Shown: in pieces, positions 1 to 5,858 of the stretch
Position numbering within the stretch: position 1 is the stretch's first letter
How the letters are laid out: every line of letters starts with the position of its first letter
Origin: Oxalobacteraceae bacterium
GTDB lineage: Bacteria; Pseudomonadota; Gammaproteobacteria; Burkholderiales; Burkholderiaceae_D
Assembly (NCBI GenBank): GCA_947446335.1
Contig: CANFGA010000217.1
Span: 1 to 5,858 of the forward strand
DNA: 5,858 nt
Direction: 5' to 3'
The notes under the pieces: generated by a model
The model's input: the letters and a program-made list of their open reading frames with translations, nothing else
What the model was told of the DNA's origin: nothing
The model's database searches: none
Translations under genes and position numbers: made by a program

Positions 1-88
1 CGGTGCCGGTGCGATCGCCTTTTTGCACGCCGTTGGCCAGTATGTCTTCCAGCAAGTTCAAATATTGTGCGTCCATCGTGTTTGTCAT
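1..88 (-). CDS. thyA: Thymidylate synthase, N-terminal fragment (cut by window edge)
   Basis: Thymidylate synthase methylates dUMP to dTMP in the cytoplasm with 5,10-methylenetetrahydrofolate as methyl donor. Only the first 29 codons are in the window. Reading minus from ATG at 88 gives MTNTMDAQYLNLLEDILANG followed by VQKGDRTGT. This matches the start of the E. coli-type enzyme ([24 protein letters not shown]), and the DRTGT segment carries the conserved arginine of the phosphate-binding loop. Two in-frame starts are possible, at 88 and at 76. The second (MDAQYL) fits the family N-terminus better, and neither has a strong Shine-Dalgarno sequence (only a weak GAGA-like stretch before 88). The gene begins 23 bases after the ABC exporter stop with no terminator between, so read-through from that gene is plausible. 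Family identification is by recalled sequence pattern; the active-site cysteine lies outside the window. Confidence 0.87.
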   Translation of the reverse strand, partial: MTNTMDAQYLNLLEDILANGVQKGDRTGT

Positions 89-111
89 GTTCTCTGTCAC
101 TGTCTTGTCTG

Positions 112-1983
112 TCACTGCATCATGTGCACAGGGTGAAATTGCAAAGCGGCCAGGTTGGCATAGATGCCTCCCAGCGCCACCAGCGATGCATGGGTGCCGG
201 TTTCGACGATCTGGCCATCTTCCATGACGATGATCCGATCGGCGCGCTGCACGGTGGCCAGGCGGTGCGCGATGATGATCGTGGTGCGCCCGACCATCGC
301 CGCTTCCAGCGCTTCTTGCACCAGGCGCTCGGATTCGGCGTCGAGCGAACTGGTCGCTTCATCGAGCAGCAGCAGCGGCGGATTTTTCAGCAATGCGCGC
401 GCGATCGCGATGCGTTGGCGCTGGCCGCCGGAGAGGCGCACGCCGCGCTCGCCGAGGAACGATTGATAACCCTGTGGCAGCTTTTCGATGAATTCATGGG
501 CTGCAGCCATCTTGGCAGCCTGGATCACTTCTGCATCGCTGGCGTCAAATCGGCCGTAGCGGATGTTTTCCATCGCATCGGCCGAGAAAATGACGGTGTC
601 TTGCGGCACGATGCCGATCGCGTTGCGTAGCGCATGCAAGTCGAGTTGCTTGATGTCGACGCCATCCAAGGTGATCAAGCCCTGGCGCGGGTCGTAAAAG
701 CGCAGCAGCATCTGGAACAGCGTGGTCTTGCCGGCACCCGATGGGCCGACCACGGCGATCGTTTCGCCGGCCTTGATGTCGAGCGTCAGCTTGGAGAGCG
801 AGTCGGTGTCAAGGCGTGAAGGATAGGAAAAGGTGATGTCGGTCAGACTCAAGGCGGCGCCGCTGGCGGCGCGCGGGGGCAGCGGCAACGGTTTTTGCGG
901 CGACAAGATGGCGGACTTGACTGCCATCAGTTCGAGCAAGCGCTCGGTGGCGCCGGCTGCGCGCAGCGCTTCGCCCATCACTTCCGAGAGGGCGCCGATG
1001 GCACCGGCCACGATCGCTGCGTACAGGATGAATTGGCCCAGATCGCCGCCCGTCATCGTGCCCTGGATCACGGCGTGCGCGCCCAGCCACAGGACGAACA
1101 CGATGGTGCCGAACACCAGCAAGATGGCGATCACGGTCAACAGCGCGCGCGCCTTGATGCGCCGCATCGCAGTTTGGAAGGCGCCTTCGACCGATGCGCC
1201 GAAGCGGGTCGCTTCGATTTTTTCATGGGTGAATGCCTGCACCGTTGGCATCGCATTGAGGATTTCGCCCGCCATCGCCGAGGCGTCGGCGATCCGGTCT
1301 TGCGAATCGCGCGAGAGTTTACGCACGCGCCGTCCGAAGACGACGATCGGCACCACGACCAGCACCAGCAGACCGATGATGATGCCCGACAATTTCGGGC
1401 TGGTGAAGAACAGCATCGCCAGACCGCCGAAAAACAGCAGCACGTTGCGCAGCGCCATCGAAATGCTGGTGCCCACGACCGACTGGATCAGCGTAGTGTC
1501 GGTGGTGATGCGCGAGAGGACTTCACCCGTTTGGGTGGTCTCGAAAAATTCCGGACTCTGCGTCACGACATGGGCGTAGACCGCGCTGCGGATGTCGGCC
1601 GTGACGCGCTCACCGAGCCATGAGACGATGTAAAAGCGCGCAGCGGTAGCCAGCGCCAGGATCGAGGCGACGCCGAACAGCGCCAGAAACACCAGATCGA
1701 CATGCTTGATGCTTTTTGCGCCGGCCGAGGCGCCGAAGCCCAGATCGATCATTTGCTTGAACGCGTACGGTATCGCCAGCGTTGAAGCGGCCGCCACGAG
1801 CAGCGCGACCCCGGCCAGCATGAATTGGCGCGTATAGGGGCGCAGAAAGGGCAGCAAGCCCTTGAAGGCCGACAGGCTGCCCTTGCGGCTATCCTTTTCG
1901 CCGGGTTTGGGCTTGGCGTTGCTGCTTGATATTGGTTCGGATTCGGTGCTGTGGGGTGGGGTGCTGGTAGCGCTATTGGTCAT
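112..1983 (-). CDS. MsbA-related ABC exporter half-transporter (membrane domain fused to ATPase)
   Basis: This 623-residue protein has the complete layout of a type IV (ABCB/MsbA-like) exporter subunit that works as a homodimer in the inner membrane. After a hydrophilic Ser/Thr/Pro-rich N-terminus (about 1-40) come six predicted membrane helices, near 54-75, 95-117, 175-194, 199-217, 281-303 and 314-336. The nucleotide-binding domain starts near 378: A-loop Tyr387, Walker A GPSGAGKT at 413-420, Q-loop Gln461, signature LSGGQ at 517-521, Walker B LLLLD with catalytic Glu542, D-loop SLD, and H-loop His573. All catalytic residues are intact, so it should be active. It resembles the proteobacterial 'MsbA-related' subgroup rather than being clearly MsbA itself. 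The substrate (lipid, drug or other hydrophobic compound) cannot be told from sequence. The ATG at 1983 has no good Shine-Dalgarno before it (ACCCACC), so the start could lie further in. The gene sits 32 bases after the lipocalin gene and 23 before thyA. Confidence 0.95.
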   Translation of the reverse strand: MTNSATSTPPHSTESEPISSSNAKPKPGEKDSRKGSLSAFKGLLPFLRPYTRQFMLAGVALLVAAASTLAIPYAFKQMIDLGFGASAGAKSIKHVDLVFLALFGVASILALATAARFYIVSWLGERVTADIRSAVYAHVVTQSPEFFETTQTGEVLSRITTDTTLIQSVVGTSISMALRNVLLFFGGLAMLFFTSPKLSGIIIGLLVLVVVPIVVFGRRVRKLSRDSQDRIADASAMAGEILNAMPTVQAFTHEKIEATRFGASVEGAFQTAMRRIKARALLTVIAILLVFGTIVFVLWLGAHAVIQGTMTGGDLGQFILYAAIVAGAIGALSEVMGEALRAAGATERLLELMAVKSAILSPQKPLPLPPRAASGAALSLTDITFSYPSRLDTDSLSKLTLDIKAGETIAVVGPSGAGKTTLFQMLLRFYDPRQGLITLDGVDIKQLDLHALRNAIGIVPQDTVIFSADAMENIRYGRFDASDAEVIQAAKMAAAHEFIEKLPQGYQSFLGERGVRLSGGQRQRIAIARALLKNPPLLLLDEATSSLDAESERLVQEALEAAMVGRTTIIIAHRLATVQRADRIIVMEDGQIVETGTHASLVALGGIYANLAALQFHPVHMMQ

Positions 1984-2012
1984 GGTGGGTTTTATTGTTA
2001 AGCGTAGGCGTG

Positions 2013-2020
2013 ATTTTATA
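2013..2020 (-). promoter_or_regulatory. Possible -10 element before the ABC exporter gene
   Basis: The minus strand reads TATAAAAT across the stop codon of the lipocalin gene, about 30 bases before the ABC exporter ATG at 1983. TATAAA matches five of six bases of the sigma-70 -10 consensus. The best -35-like hexamer upstream, ATGACC at 2048-2043, is 22 bases away, which is too far for a standard spacer. It is therefore weak evidence for a separate internal promoter and may be chance. Confidence 0.17.
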
Positions 2021-3131
2021 GTTTGATGGGTACATCATAACCGGTCATTTCCAGATAGGCGTTGCCGGCCGGCACGCCGCCTCGTTCGATGCGCACTGCA
2101 CCTTCCCAGTACAGCGCGCCGGTGGAGCTGCGCGCATCGAGTTCTTGATCATCTTGCAGCGGCGTCACTTGCCAGATCGTTTTGCCTGTGCGTATGCGGG
2201 TTGCAACCGGGTAACGCACGCCGGTGCGCGGAGAACGCCAGTGCCGCTGCGCGGTGAACTCGACATCTTGTGGCGCATATTGCATCATTTTACCGGATGC
2301 ATCGCGCAGCATTGCGTGGGCCCAGATTTTAGCACCGCTCTTGCTGCGGATCTGAAATGCCATCAGAGCGCTGCCGTCACTGAGGTTGGCGCCTATCCAG
2401 TCCCAGCCGGCCGCGTCCGGCGCCAACGCCTGGCTCGACCATTCATGGTCCAGCCAGGTGGTGCCTGTGACAATTTGCGCCACGCCGCCGCTGCGGGTGA
2501 GCGTGCCGCTCGTTTGCAGCTGTGGTTCGCTGTAGTAATAGCTGGCCTCTTGCTGCTGCACCCCTTTGCGCGAATAACCGCCTTTGCCTTGCAGCAGCAC
2601 CGGCTGGGTCGGCGTCAAGCGCAGCGCCAGTGAAAATTGGCGCGTTGCCAGCGTGATCGCATAGCTGCCATCGCTGGCGCGCTGCATGCGCCAGTCGTCC
2701 AGCTTCAAGTCGGTATTGCCCACTTTGGCATAGGCCAGGCCGAAGCCTTGGCGCGCGCTTTTTTGTTCGTGCAGCAGCTTGCCTTCGGCCACATCCGACA
2801 CGGCCGCATGGCCGATGATGATCTGGGTCGGCGCAAAAGCGCTCGGGTTGGCCGGGTCAATCCCGGTCGCGCTGCGAAAGAACGTCACCTGATAGCCGAG
2901 CGCCTTGCCGTCATCGGTCTTGAGCCAGCCGGTCGCATACCACCATTCGGTCTTGAAGTCGGGATGGGCGCCGAAGTCTTGCGGCAATGTCAGCTTCTGC
3001 CCAAGTGGCAAGGGCGTCACCGCGGTGAAGCGCGCTGCCAACGGTGTTGCCGGGCTTGCTTGGGTCGCCTGTGCCTGCGCCTGCGAGAGCGTGCACAGCA
3101 TCAGTGCCAGCGAGATCATGAGTCGGGTCAT
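2016..3131 (-). CDS. Secreted lipocalin-like AttH/CrtC-family protein (DUF2006 type)
   Basis: The product has 371 residues. The first 22 form a Sec signal peptide: MTR, a hydrophobic core (LMISLALMLCTL), then AQA sites suited to signal peptidase I near 20-22. Cys13 has no lipobox, so a soluble periplasmic protein is expected rather than a lipoprotein. Family hallmarks are TEWWY at 61-65, GYQVTFFR at 79-86, YYYS at 198-201, DHEWSS at 228-233, GWDWIGANLSDG at 242-253, YWEG at 341-344 and AYLEMTGY at 358-365. These fit the two-domain lipocalin (calycin) family labelled AttH, carotenoid 1,2-hydratase-like or DUF2006, whose known structure from Nitrosomonas suggests lipid binding. No carotenoid genes are visible, so hydratase activity should not be assumed. 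Its start overlaps the permease stop by one base (TGATG) and is preceded by a good Shine-Dalgarno, so it is very likely translated with the permease and acts with it, perhaps as a periplasmic acceptor. That role is inferred. Confidence 0.9.
   Translation of the reverse strand: MTRLMISLALMLCTLSQAQAQATQASPATPLAARFTAVTPLPLGQKLTLPQDFGAHPDFKTEWWYATGWLKTDDGKALGYQVTFFRSATGIDPANPSAFAPTQIIIGHAAVSDVAEGKLLHEQKSARQGFGLAYAKVGNTDLKLDDWRMQRASDGSYAITLATRQFSLALRLTPTQPVLLQGKGGYSRKGVQQQEASYYYSEPQLQTSGTLTRSGGVAQIVTGTTWLDHEWSSQALAPDAAGWDWIGANLSDGSALMAFQIRSKSGAKIWAHAMLRDASGKMMQYAPQDVEFTAQRHWRSPRTGVRYPVATRIRTGKTIWQVTPLQDDQELDARSSTGALYWEGAVRIERGGVPAGNAYLEMTGYDVPIKL
3066..3083 (-). repeat. Three 6-base units coding Gln-Ala at the signal-peptide end
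   Basis: The minus strand carries CAGGCG CAGGCA CAGGCG, which codes for QAQAQA (residues 17-22) exactly where signal peptidase should cut the lipocalin-like protein. Units one and three are identical and the middle one differs in one silent base. It is a short low-complexity repeat and could vary in unit number between strains without shifting the frame. Confidence 0.6.
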
Positions 3132-5749
3132 CAGCTATCTTCCTTTACGGCCTTGACCGGGCTGCCGGACAAGGCTTGGCGCCCGGCCAGCAGCGCCGTC
3201 AGCGCGGCGGCGACCAGCAGAGCGCCGGCCACGGTGGCCAGCATGACCCACGGCACATGTAGCTGCATGCTCCAGTGGAACGATTGCGGGTTGACGATGA
3301 AGACCAGGATCAGGCTGATGATCCAGCCCAGCAAGGCGCCGCTGGCGATCCCGAGCGCGGTGAGCGCGCCGCCTTCGAGTGCCAGCAGCGCCAGGATCTG
3401 GCGCTGGGTGACGCCGATGTGGCGCAGCATGCCAAACTCTCTGGAGCGCGCCAGCGTCTGAGCCGAAAAAGTCGCGGCCACGCCGAACAGGCCGATGACG
3501 ATGGCGATCGCTTCCAGCACGTAGGTGACGGCGAAGCTGCGGTCGAATATCTTCAAGCTCAGGGCCCGGATCTCGGACGGTGCGGTGATGGTCAATGCGG
3601 GCCCGAACGGCAAGCCTTCGATGCGGCTGCGCGTCTGTTCCGCACTGCTGCCGGGCGCGAGCGAGATGGCGGCGTCGCTGGCGCCATTGTCTCCGCTCAG
3701 TGCCCGATAATCAGCCAGTCGGATCTGGATCGCGCCGCCTTGATGCGCATAGTCGCGCCATACCCCGGCCACGAAAAAAGGATGGCGCCGCCCGTCCAGG
3801 GGCAGCATGATGGTGGACCCTGGCTGCGCGCCATGCAGGTCGACCATCGCTTCCGAGACCCAGGCTGGCATCTGCCCCGCAGGCACGGTCAGCGTCGTCC
3901 CCAGCATGACCATCGCCTTGGCAGGGTCGAGCGCATCGATGACGCGCCCCAGCAGCATCACGTCGGGCCGATCTGGCGCCAGTGTCAACGGTCGGCTGCG
4001 CATGAAGTCGACGCGGGCGATCCCCGGCAGCGCCTGCAGCGTCGCCTGTTGCGGCAAGTCAAGGCCCGAGCTGCTGCCCGGCAGCGCGCGCGCATACAGG
4101 TCGGCCGGCAGGATTTGCAGCAGCCAGTCGTCGACCGAGCTGCGAAAACTCGACACCATGATCGCCATCGCGACCATCAGGCTGAAACTGGCCAGCACGC
4201 CGCCGAGTGCGATCGCAGCCTGGCCCGGTGCATTGGCCAGGCGCGCCAGCACCAGCGCGGCCACCGCTGGTGGCGAGTTGATTGTGCCATCTGGTGCTCG
4301 CCGTTCGGCCCAGCCGTTGGCTGCCCGGTTGGTCCAGCCGAACACGCGCTTTGCCAGTTGCGGCATCAGTGCGATGGCGCCGATCAGCAGCAGTGCGATT
4401 GCCAGATAAGCCGGCAGCGGCAATTCGAACACTGGCGGTGCCAGCGTCAGCAGCGCGGCCAGCAGCAGGCACACCAGCGCCGGCCACGCGCGCGCCAGCG
4501 GCGCCAGCGCGGTTTCGGCACTGCCTGATTTGAGCGCCGCAGCCGGCGCCGCGCGCGCCGCTTCCCAAGCCGGCGCGGCGCAGCCGAGCAGGGCGACGCC
4601 CAGGCCGAGGCCAAAGTAGATCAGCGCCGCCAGTGGCGTGAACTGGACGGTGGGTCGCACGCCGGAAAAATAGCCGGCGCCCAGGTCGCCACCGAAGAAA
4701 TGCAGCGCAGCCGCTGCCACCGCATAGCCTGCGGCGATGCCGAGCGCGGCGCCGGCGATGCCCAAGCAGGCGCCTTCGAGCAAGACCTGGCGCAGCAATT
4801 GGGTGCGCCCCATGCCGAGCACGCGCAGCAACGCAAACTGGCTGCGGCGGCGCATCACCGACAGCGCCTGCGTCGAAAACACCAGGAAGGCGCCGGTAAA
4901 CAGCGCCACCAGCGCCAGCACCGTCAAATTGACGCGGTAGGCCCGGCTCATGTTGTCGTTGCGGCTATTCTGGTTCGCGTCATTGGGGACGCTGACGATG
5001 AAGCGGCCCGGATGATCGCGCTCCAGTTCTGCTGCCAGGCGGCGCTGGAAACTGGCGCGATCGATTCCATCTTGCAAGCGCAGATCGATGCGCGACAATT
5101 GTCCCAGCAAATTGAAGCGCCACTGCGCCGCGCCCAGATCCATCACGCCCAGGCGCTGGCCGACCCGGGAGCGCACCAGGGAACCTGCCAGCCTGAGCTT
5201 GATCTCGCCGGTGCCCGCACGCAGCCTTACGCTGCTGCCCGGTTCCAATGCCAGCCAGGAGCGCGCCGCCGGAGACAGGAACAAGGCGTCGTCGGCCAGC
5301 ATGTCGGATGGCCGCTCAATCGACGGCACGCCGAGCAGGTCGGGCGCAATCTGGCCGGCGCGCATCGCGTCCAGGCCGATGATGGTCAACGTGCCTTCGC
5401 GATCCGGCAATCCGGCATTGATTTCGAGCACTGGCGAAGCGAGCGCGACCCCATCGCGCTGGGCCAACAGCGGATAGATGCGTTCGTCGAAGCGGGCCTC
5501 TGAGGCGCTGATCTGCATGTCGGCCTGGCCGGCGAGATTCTTCAGCGCCGACGAGAATTCATTGAAAGCGGCGCCGTTGATCAAGTGTATGGCAAACCCG
5601 AGCGCGACGCCGGTGGCGATCGCGGCGATCGACACCAGTGCGCGCACCGGGTGGGCCCGCCACTCGGCCAGCAACAGTTGACACGCGAGCAGAAACTGAC
5701 GCACGAACAGAAACTGACGCACTTGCAGCGCGCTTTCCGGGGCCGGCAT
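3131..5749 (-). CDS. FtsX/MacB-type ABC permease, two fused modules (AttF/AttG type)
   Basis: This inner-membrane permease of about 872 residues has no ATPase domain, so it needs a separate LolD/MacB-like ATPase. About ten membrane helices are predicted, near 37-57, 275-295, 325-352, 372-392, 422-438, 447-465, 508-533, 742-762, 788-818 and 836-857. Two large periplasmic domains lie at about 58-270 and 535-740. Each FtsX module has its usual cytoplasmic signature after a helix: RRRSQFALLRVLGMG near 301-315 and RSREFGMLRHIG near 769-780. The layout and length match the YbbP-like group and the fused AttF/AttG permeases usually found with an ATPase and AttH. Such complexes are thought to work from the outer leaflet or periplasm (as LolCDE and MacB do) rather than by classic channel transport. 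The start is uncertain: ATG at 5749, TTG at 5752, or in-frame GTG at 5722 or 5704; none has a strong ribosome site. The stop overlaps the lipocalin ATG. The substrate is unknown. Confidence 0.92.
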   Translation of the reverse strand: MPAPESALQVRQFLFVRQFLLACQLLLAEWRAHPVRALVSIAAIATGVALGFAIHLINGAAFNEFSSALKNLAGQADMQISASEARFDERIYPLLAQRDGVALASPVLEINAGLPDREGTLTIIGLDAMRAGQIAPDLLGVPSIERPSDMLADDALFLSPAARSWLALEPGSSVRLRAGTGEIKLRLAGSLVRSRVGQRLGVMDLGAAQWRFNLLGQLSRIDLRLQDGIDRASFQRRLAAELERDHPGRFIVSVPNDANQNSRNDNMSRAYRVNLTVLALVALFTGAFLVFSTQALSVMRRRSQFALLRVLGMGRTQLLRQVLLEGACLGIAGAALGIAAGYAVAAAALHFFGGDLGAGYFSGVRPTVQFTPLAALIYFGLGLGVALLGCAAPAWEAARAAPAAALKSGSAETALAPLARAWPALVCLLLAALLTLAPPVFELPLPAYLAIALLLIGAIALMPQLAKRVFGWTNRAANGWAERRAPDGTINSPPAVAALVLARLANAPGQAAIALGGVLASFSLMVAMAIMVSSFRSSVDDWLLQILPADLYARALPGSSSGLDLPQQATLQALPGIARVDFMRSRPLTLAPDRPDVMLLGRVIDALDPAKAMVMLGTTLTVPAGQMPAWVSEAMVDLHGAQPGSTIMLPLDGRRHPFFVAGVWRDYAHQGGAIQIRLADYRALSGDNGASDAAISLAPGSSAEQTRSRIEGLPFGPALTITAPSEIRALSLKIFDRSFAVTYVLEAIAIVIGLFGVAATFSAQTLARSREFGMLRHIGVTQRQILALLALEGGALTALGIASGALLGWIISLILVFIVNPQSFHWSMQLHVPWVMLATVAGALLVAAALTALLAGRQALSGSPVKAVKEDS
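3139..3145 (-). promoter_or_regulatory. Ribosome binding site of the lipocalin-like gene
   Basis: The minus strand reads AAGGAAG, seven bases before the ATG at 3131. It lies inside the last codons of the permease gene. Together with the TGATG overlap it fixes the lipocalin start and indicates coupled translation. It is the clearest Shine-Dalgarno in the window. Confidence 0.7.
5687..5722 (-). repeat. 18-base tandem duplication at the permease N-terminus
   Basis: Two adjacent 18-base copies (5687-5704 and 5705-5722) differ at one position. They code for VRQFLF and VRQFLL, residues about 11-22, just before the first membrane helix. The length is a multiple of three, so the frame is kept. Each copy starts with GTG, which could itself serve as a start codon. 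Confidence 0.85.
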
Positions 5750-5752
5750 CAA

Positions 5753-5858
5753 GGCGGATATCTCATTGCGGACATGCGAGCGCCAGTTTTTCGGCAGCGC
5801 GGCGCGCCTTCAACCCAGCCCGGGCTGTATCCTTGCCGGCAGTTCTGGCCTGCGCAGC
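5753..5858. other. Unresolved right edge, possible end of an upstream minus-strand gene
   Basis: The minus strand is open to the window edge in three frames, ending at TGA 5812-5810, TGA 5765-5763 and TGA 5751-5749. The second gives a plausible charged helical tail (ending KLALACPQ) that stops 13 bases before the permease ATG. The third gives a TGATG overlap with the permease ATG but an unconvincing peptide. Base composition by codon position does not choose among them. By analogy with related loci, an ABC ATPase (AttE-like) gene would be expected here, but no ATPase motif falls in the window. A plus-strand frame from ATG 5774 is also open to the edge and has no support. The stretch holds a 12-base perfect palindrome at 5816-5827. 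Confidence 0.3.

Noticed and set aside
833..1623. Two plus-strand frames of about 245 codons opposite the ABC exporter
   Set aside because: They overlap each other and lie opposite conserved ABC exporter sequence. Their products are low-complexity and lack any domain.
112..1983. Calling the exporter the true lipid A flippase MsbA
   Set aside because: The sequence fits the MsbA-related subgroup, but no lipid A pathway gene (such as lpxK or kdtA) is beside it. The substrate stays open.
1984..2015. Terminator between the lipocalin and exporter genes
   Set aside because: The 32-base gap has no inverted repeat followed by a T-run on the minus strand.
2016..3131. Carotenoid 1,2-hydratase as the function of the lipocalin-like gene
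   Set aside because: The similarity is to the wider AttH/CrtC fold family. No other carotenoid gene is present, and the permease coupling points to transport, so the enzyme name is not justified.
2637..3461. 274-codon plus-strand frame spanning the lipocalin/permease junction
   Set aside because: It crosses two well supported minus-strand genes and shows no family features.
3275..4528. 417-codon plus-strand open frame opposite the permease
   Set aside because: It is fully antisense to a clear membrane protein, and its product is rich in Gln, Arg and His with no hydrophobic core or motif. It is a typical mirror of GC-rich coding DNA.
5774..5858. Divergent plus-strand gene starting at ATG 5774
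   Set aside because: Only 28 codons are visible, with no ribosome site and a peptide that resembles nothing I know.

Overview
The window reads as a GC-rich proteobacterial chromosome, most plausibly a betaproteobacterium (Burkholderiales, perhaps Oxalobacteraceae). This rests on GC-rich codon use and family resemblance only; no marker in the window fixes the taxon. Every gene I can support lies on the minus strand, so transcription runs from high to low coordinates. The genes are tightly packed, with gaps of 32 and 23 bases and one overlap of a single base.

In transcription order: (1) 5753-5858 is an unresolved edge, where the tail of an upstream gene, by analogy an ABC ATPase, may lie. (2) 5749-3131 encodes a large FtsX/MacB-type ABC permease of about 872 residues with two fused FtsX modules (the 'AttF/AttG' type). 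(3) 3131-2016 encodes a secreted two-domain lipocalin-like protein (the AttH / DUF2006 / CrtC-like family), joined to the permease by a TGATG stop/start overlap. (4) 1983-112 encodes a complete MsbA-related ABC half-transporter (membrane domain plus ATPase). (5) 88-1 is the 5' end of thymidylate synthase (thyA), cut by the window edge and too short to appear as an ordinary long reading frame.

Taken together, genes 2 and 3 look like an envelope export system. The FtsX permease, powered by a separate ATPase outside the window, would use ATP hydrolysis to move a lipid-like molecule from the inner membrane to the periplasmic lipocalin, in broad analogy to LolCDE and LolA. The MsbA-related exporter next door may flip lipid or a hydrophobic compound across the same membrane. 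The substrate is unknown for both, so the functional link is inference. thyA is a housekeeping nucleotide gene that may simply be read through from the ABC gene.

I see no RNA gene, insertion sequence, CRISPR array, phage gene or convincing terminator. The long plus-strand open frames are shadows of the minus-strand genes. The least ordinary items are the lipocalin/FtsX/MsbA-like neighbourhood, an 18-base tandem duplication at the start of the permease, and the unseen ATPase partner.
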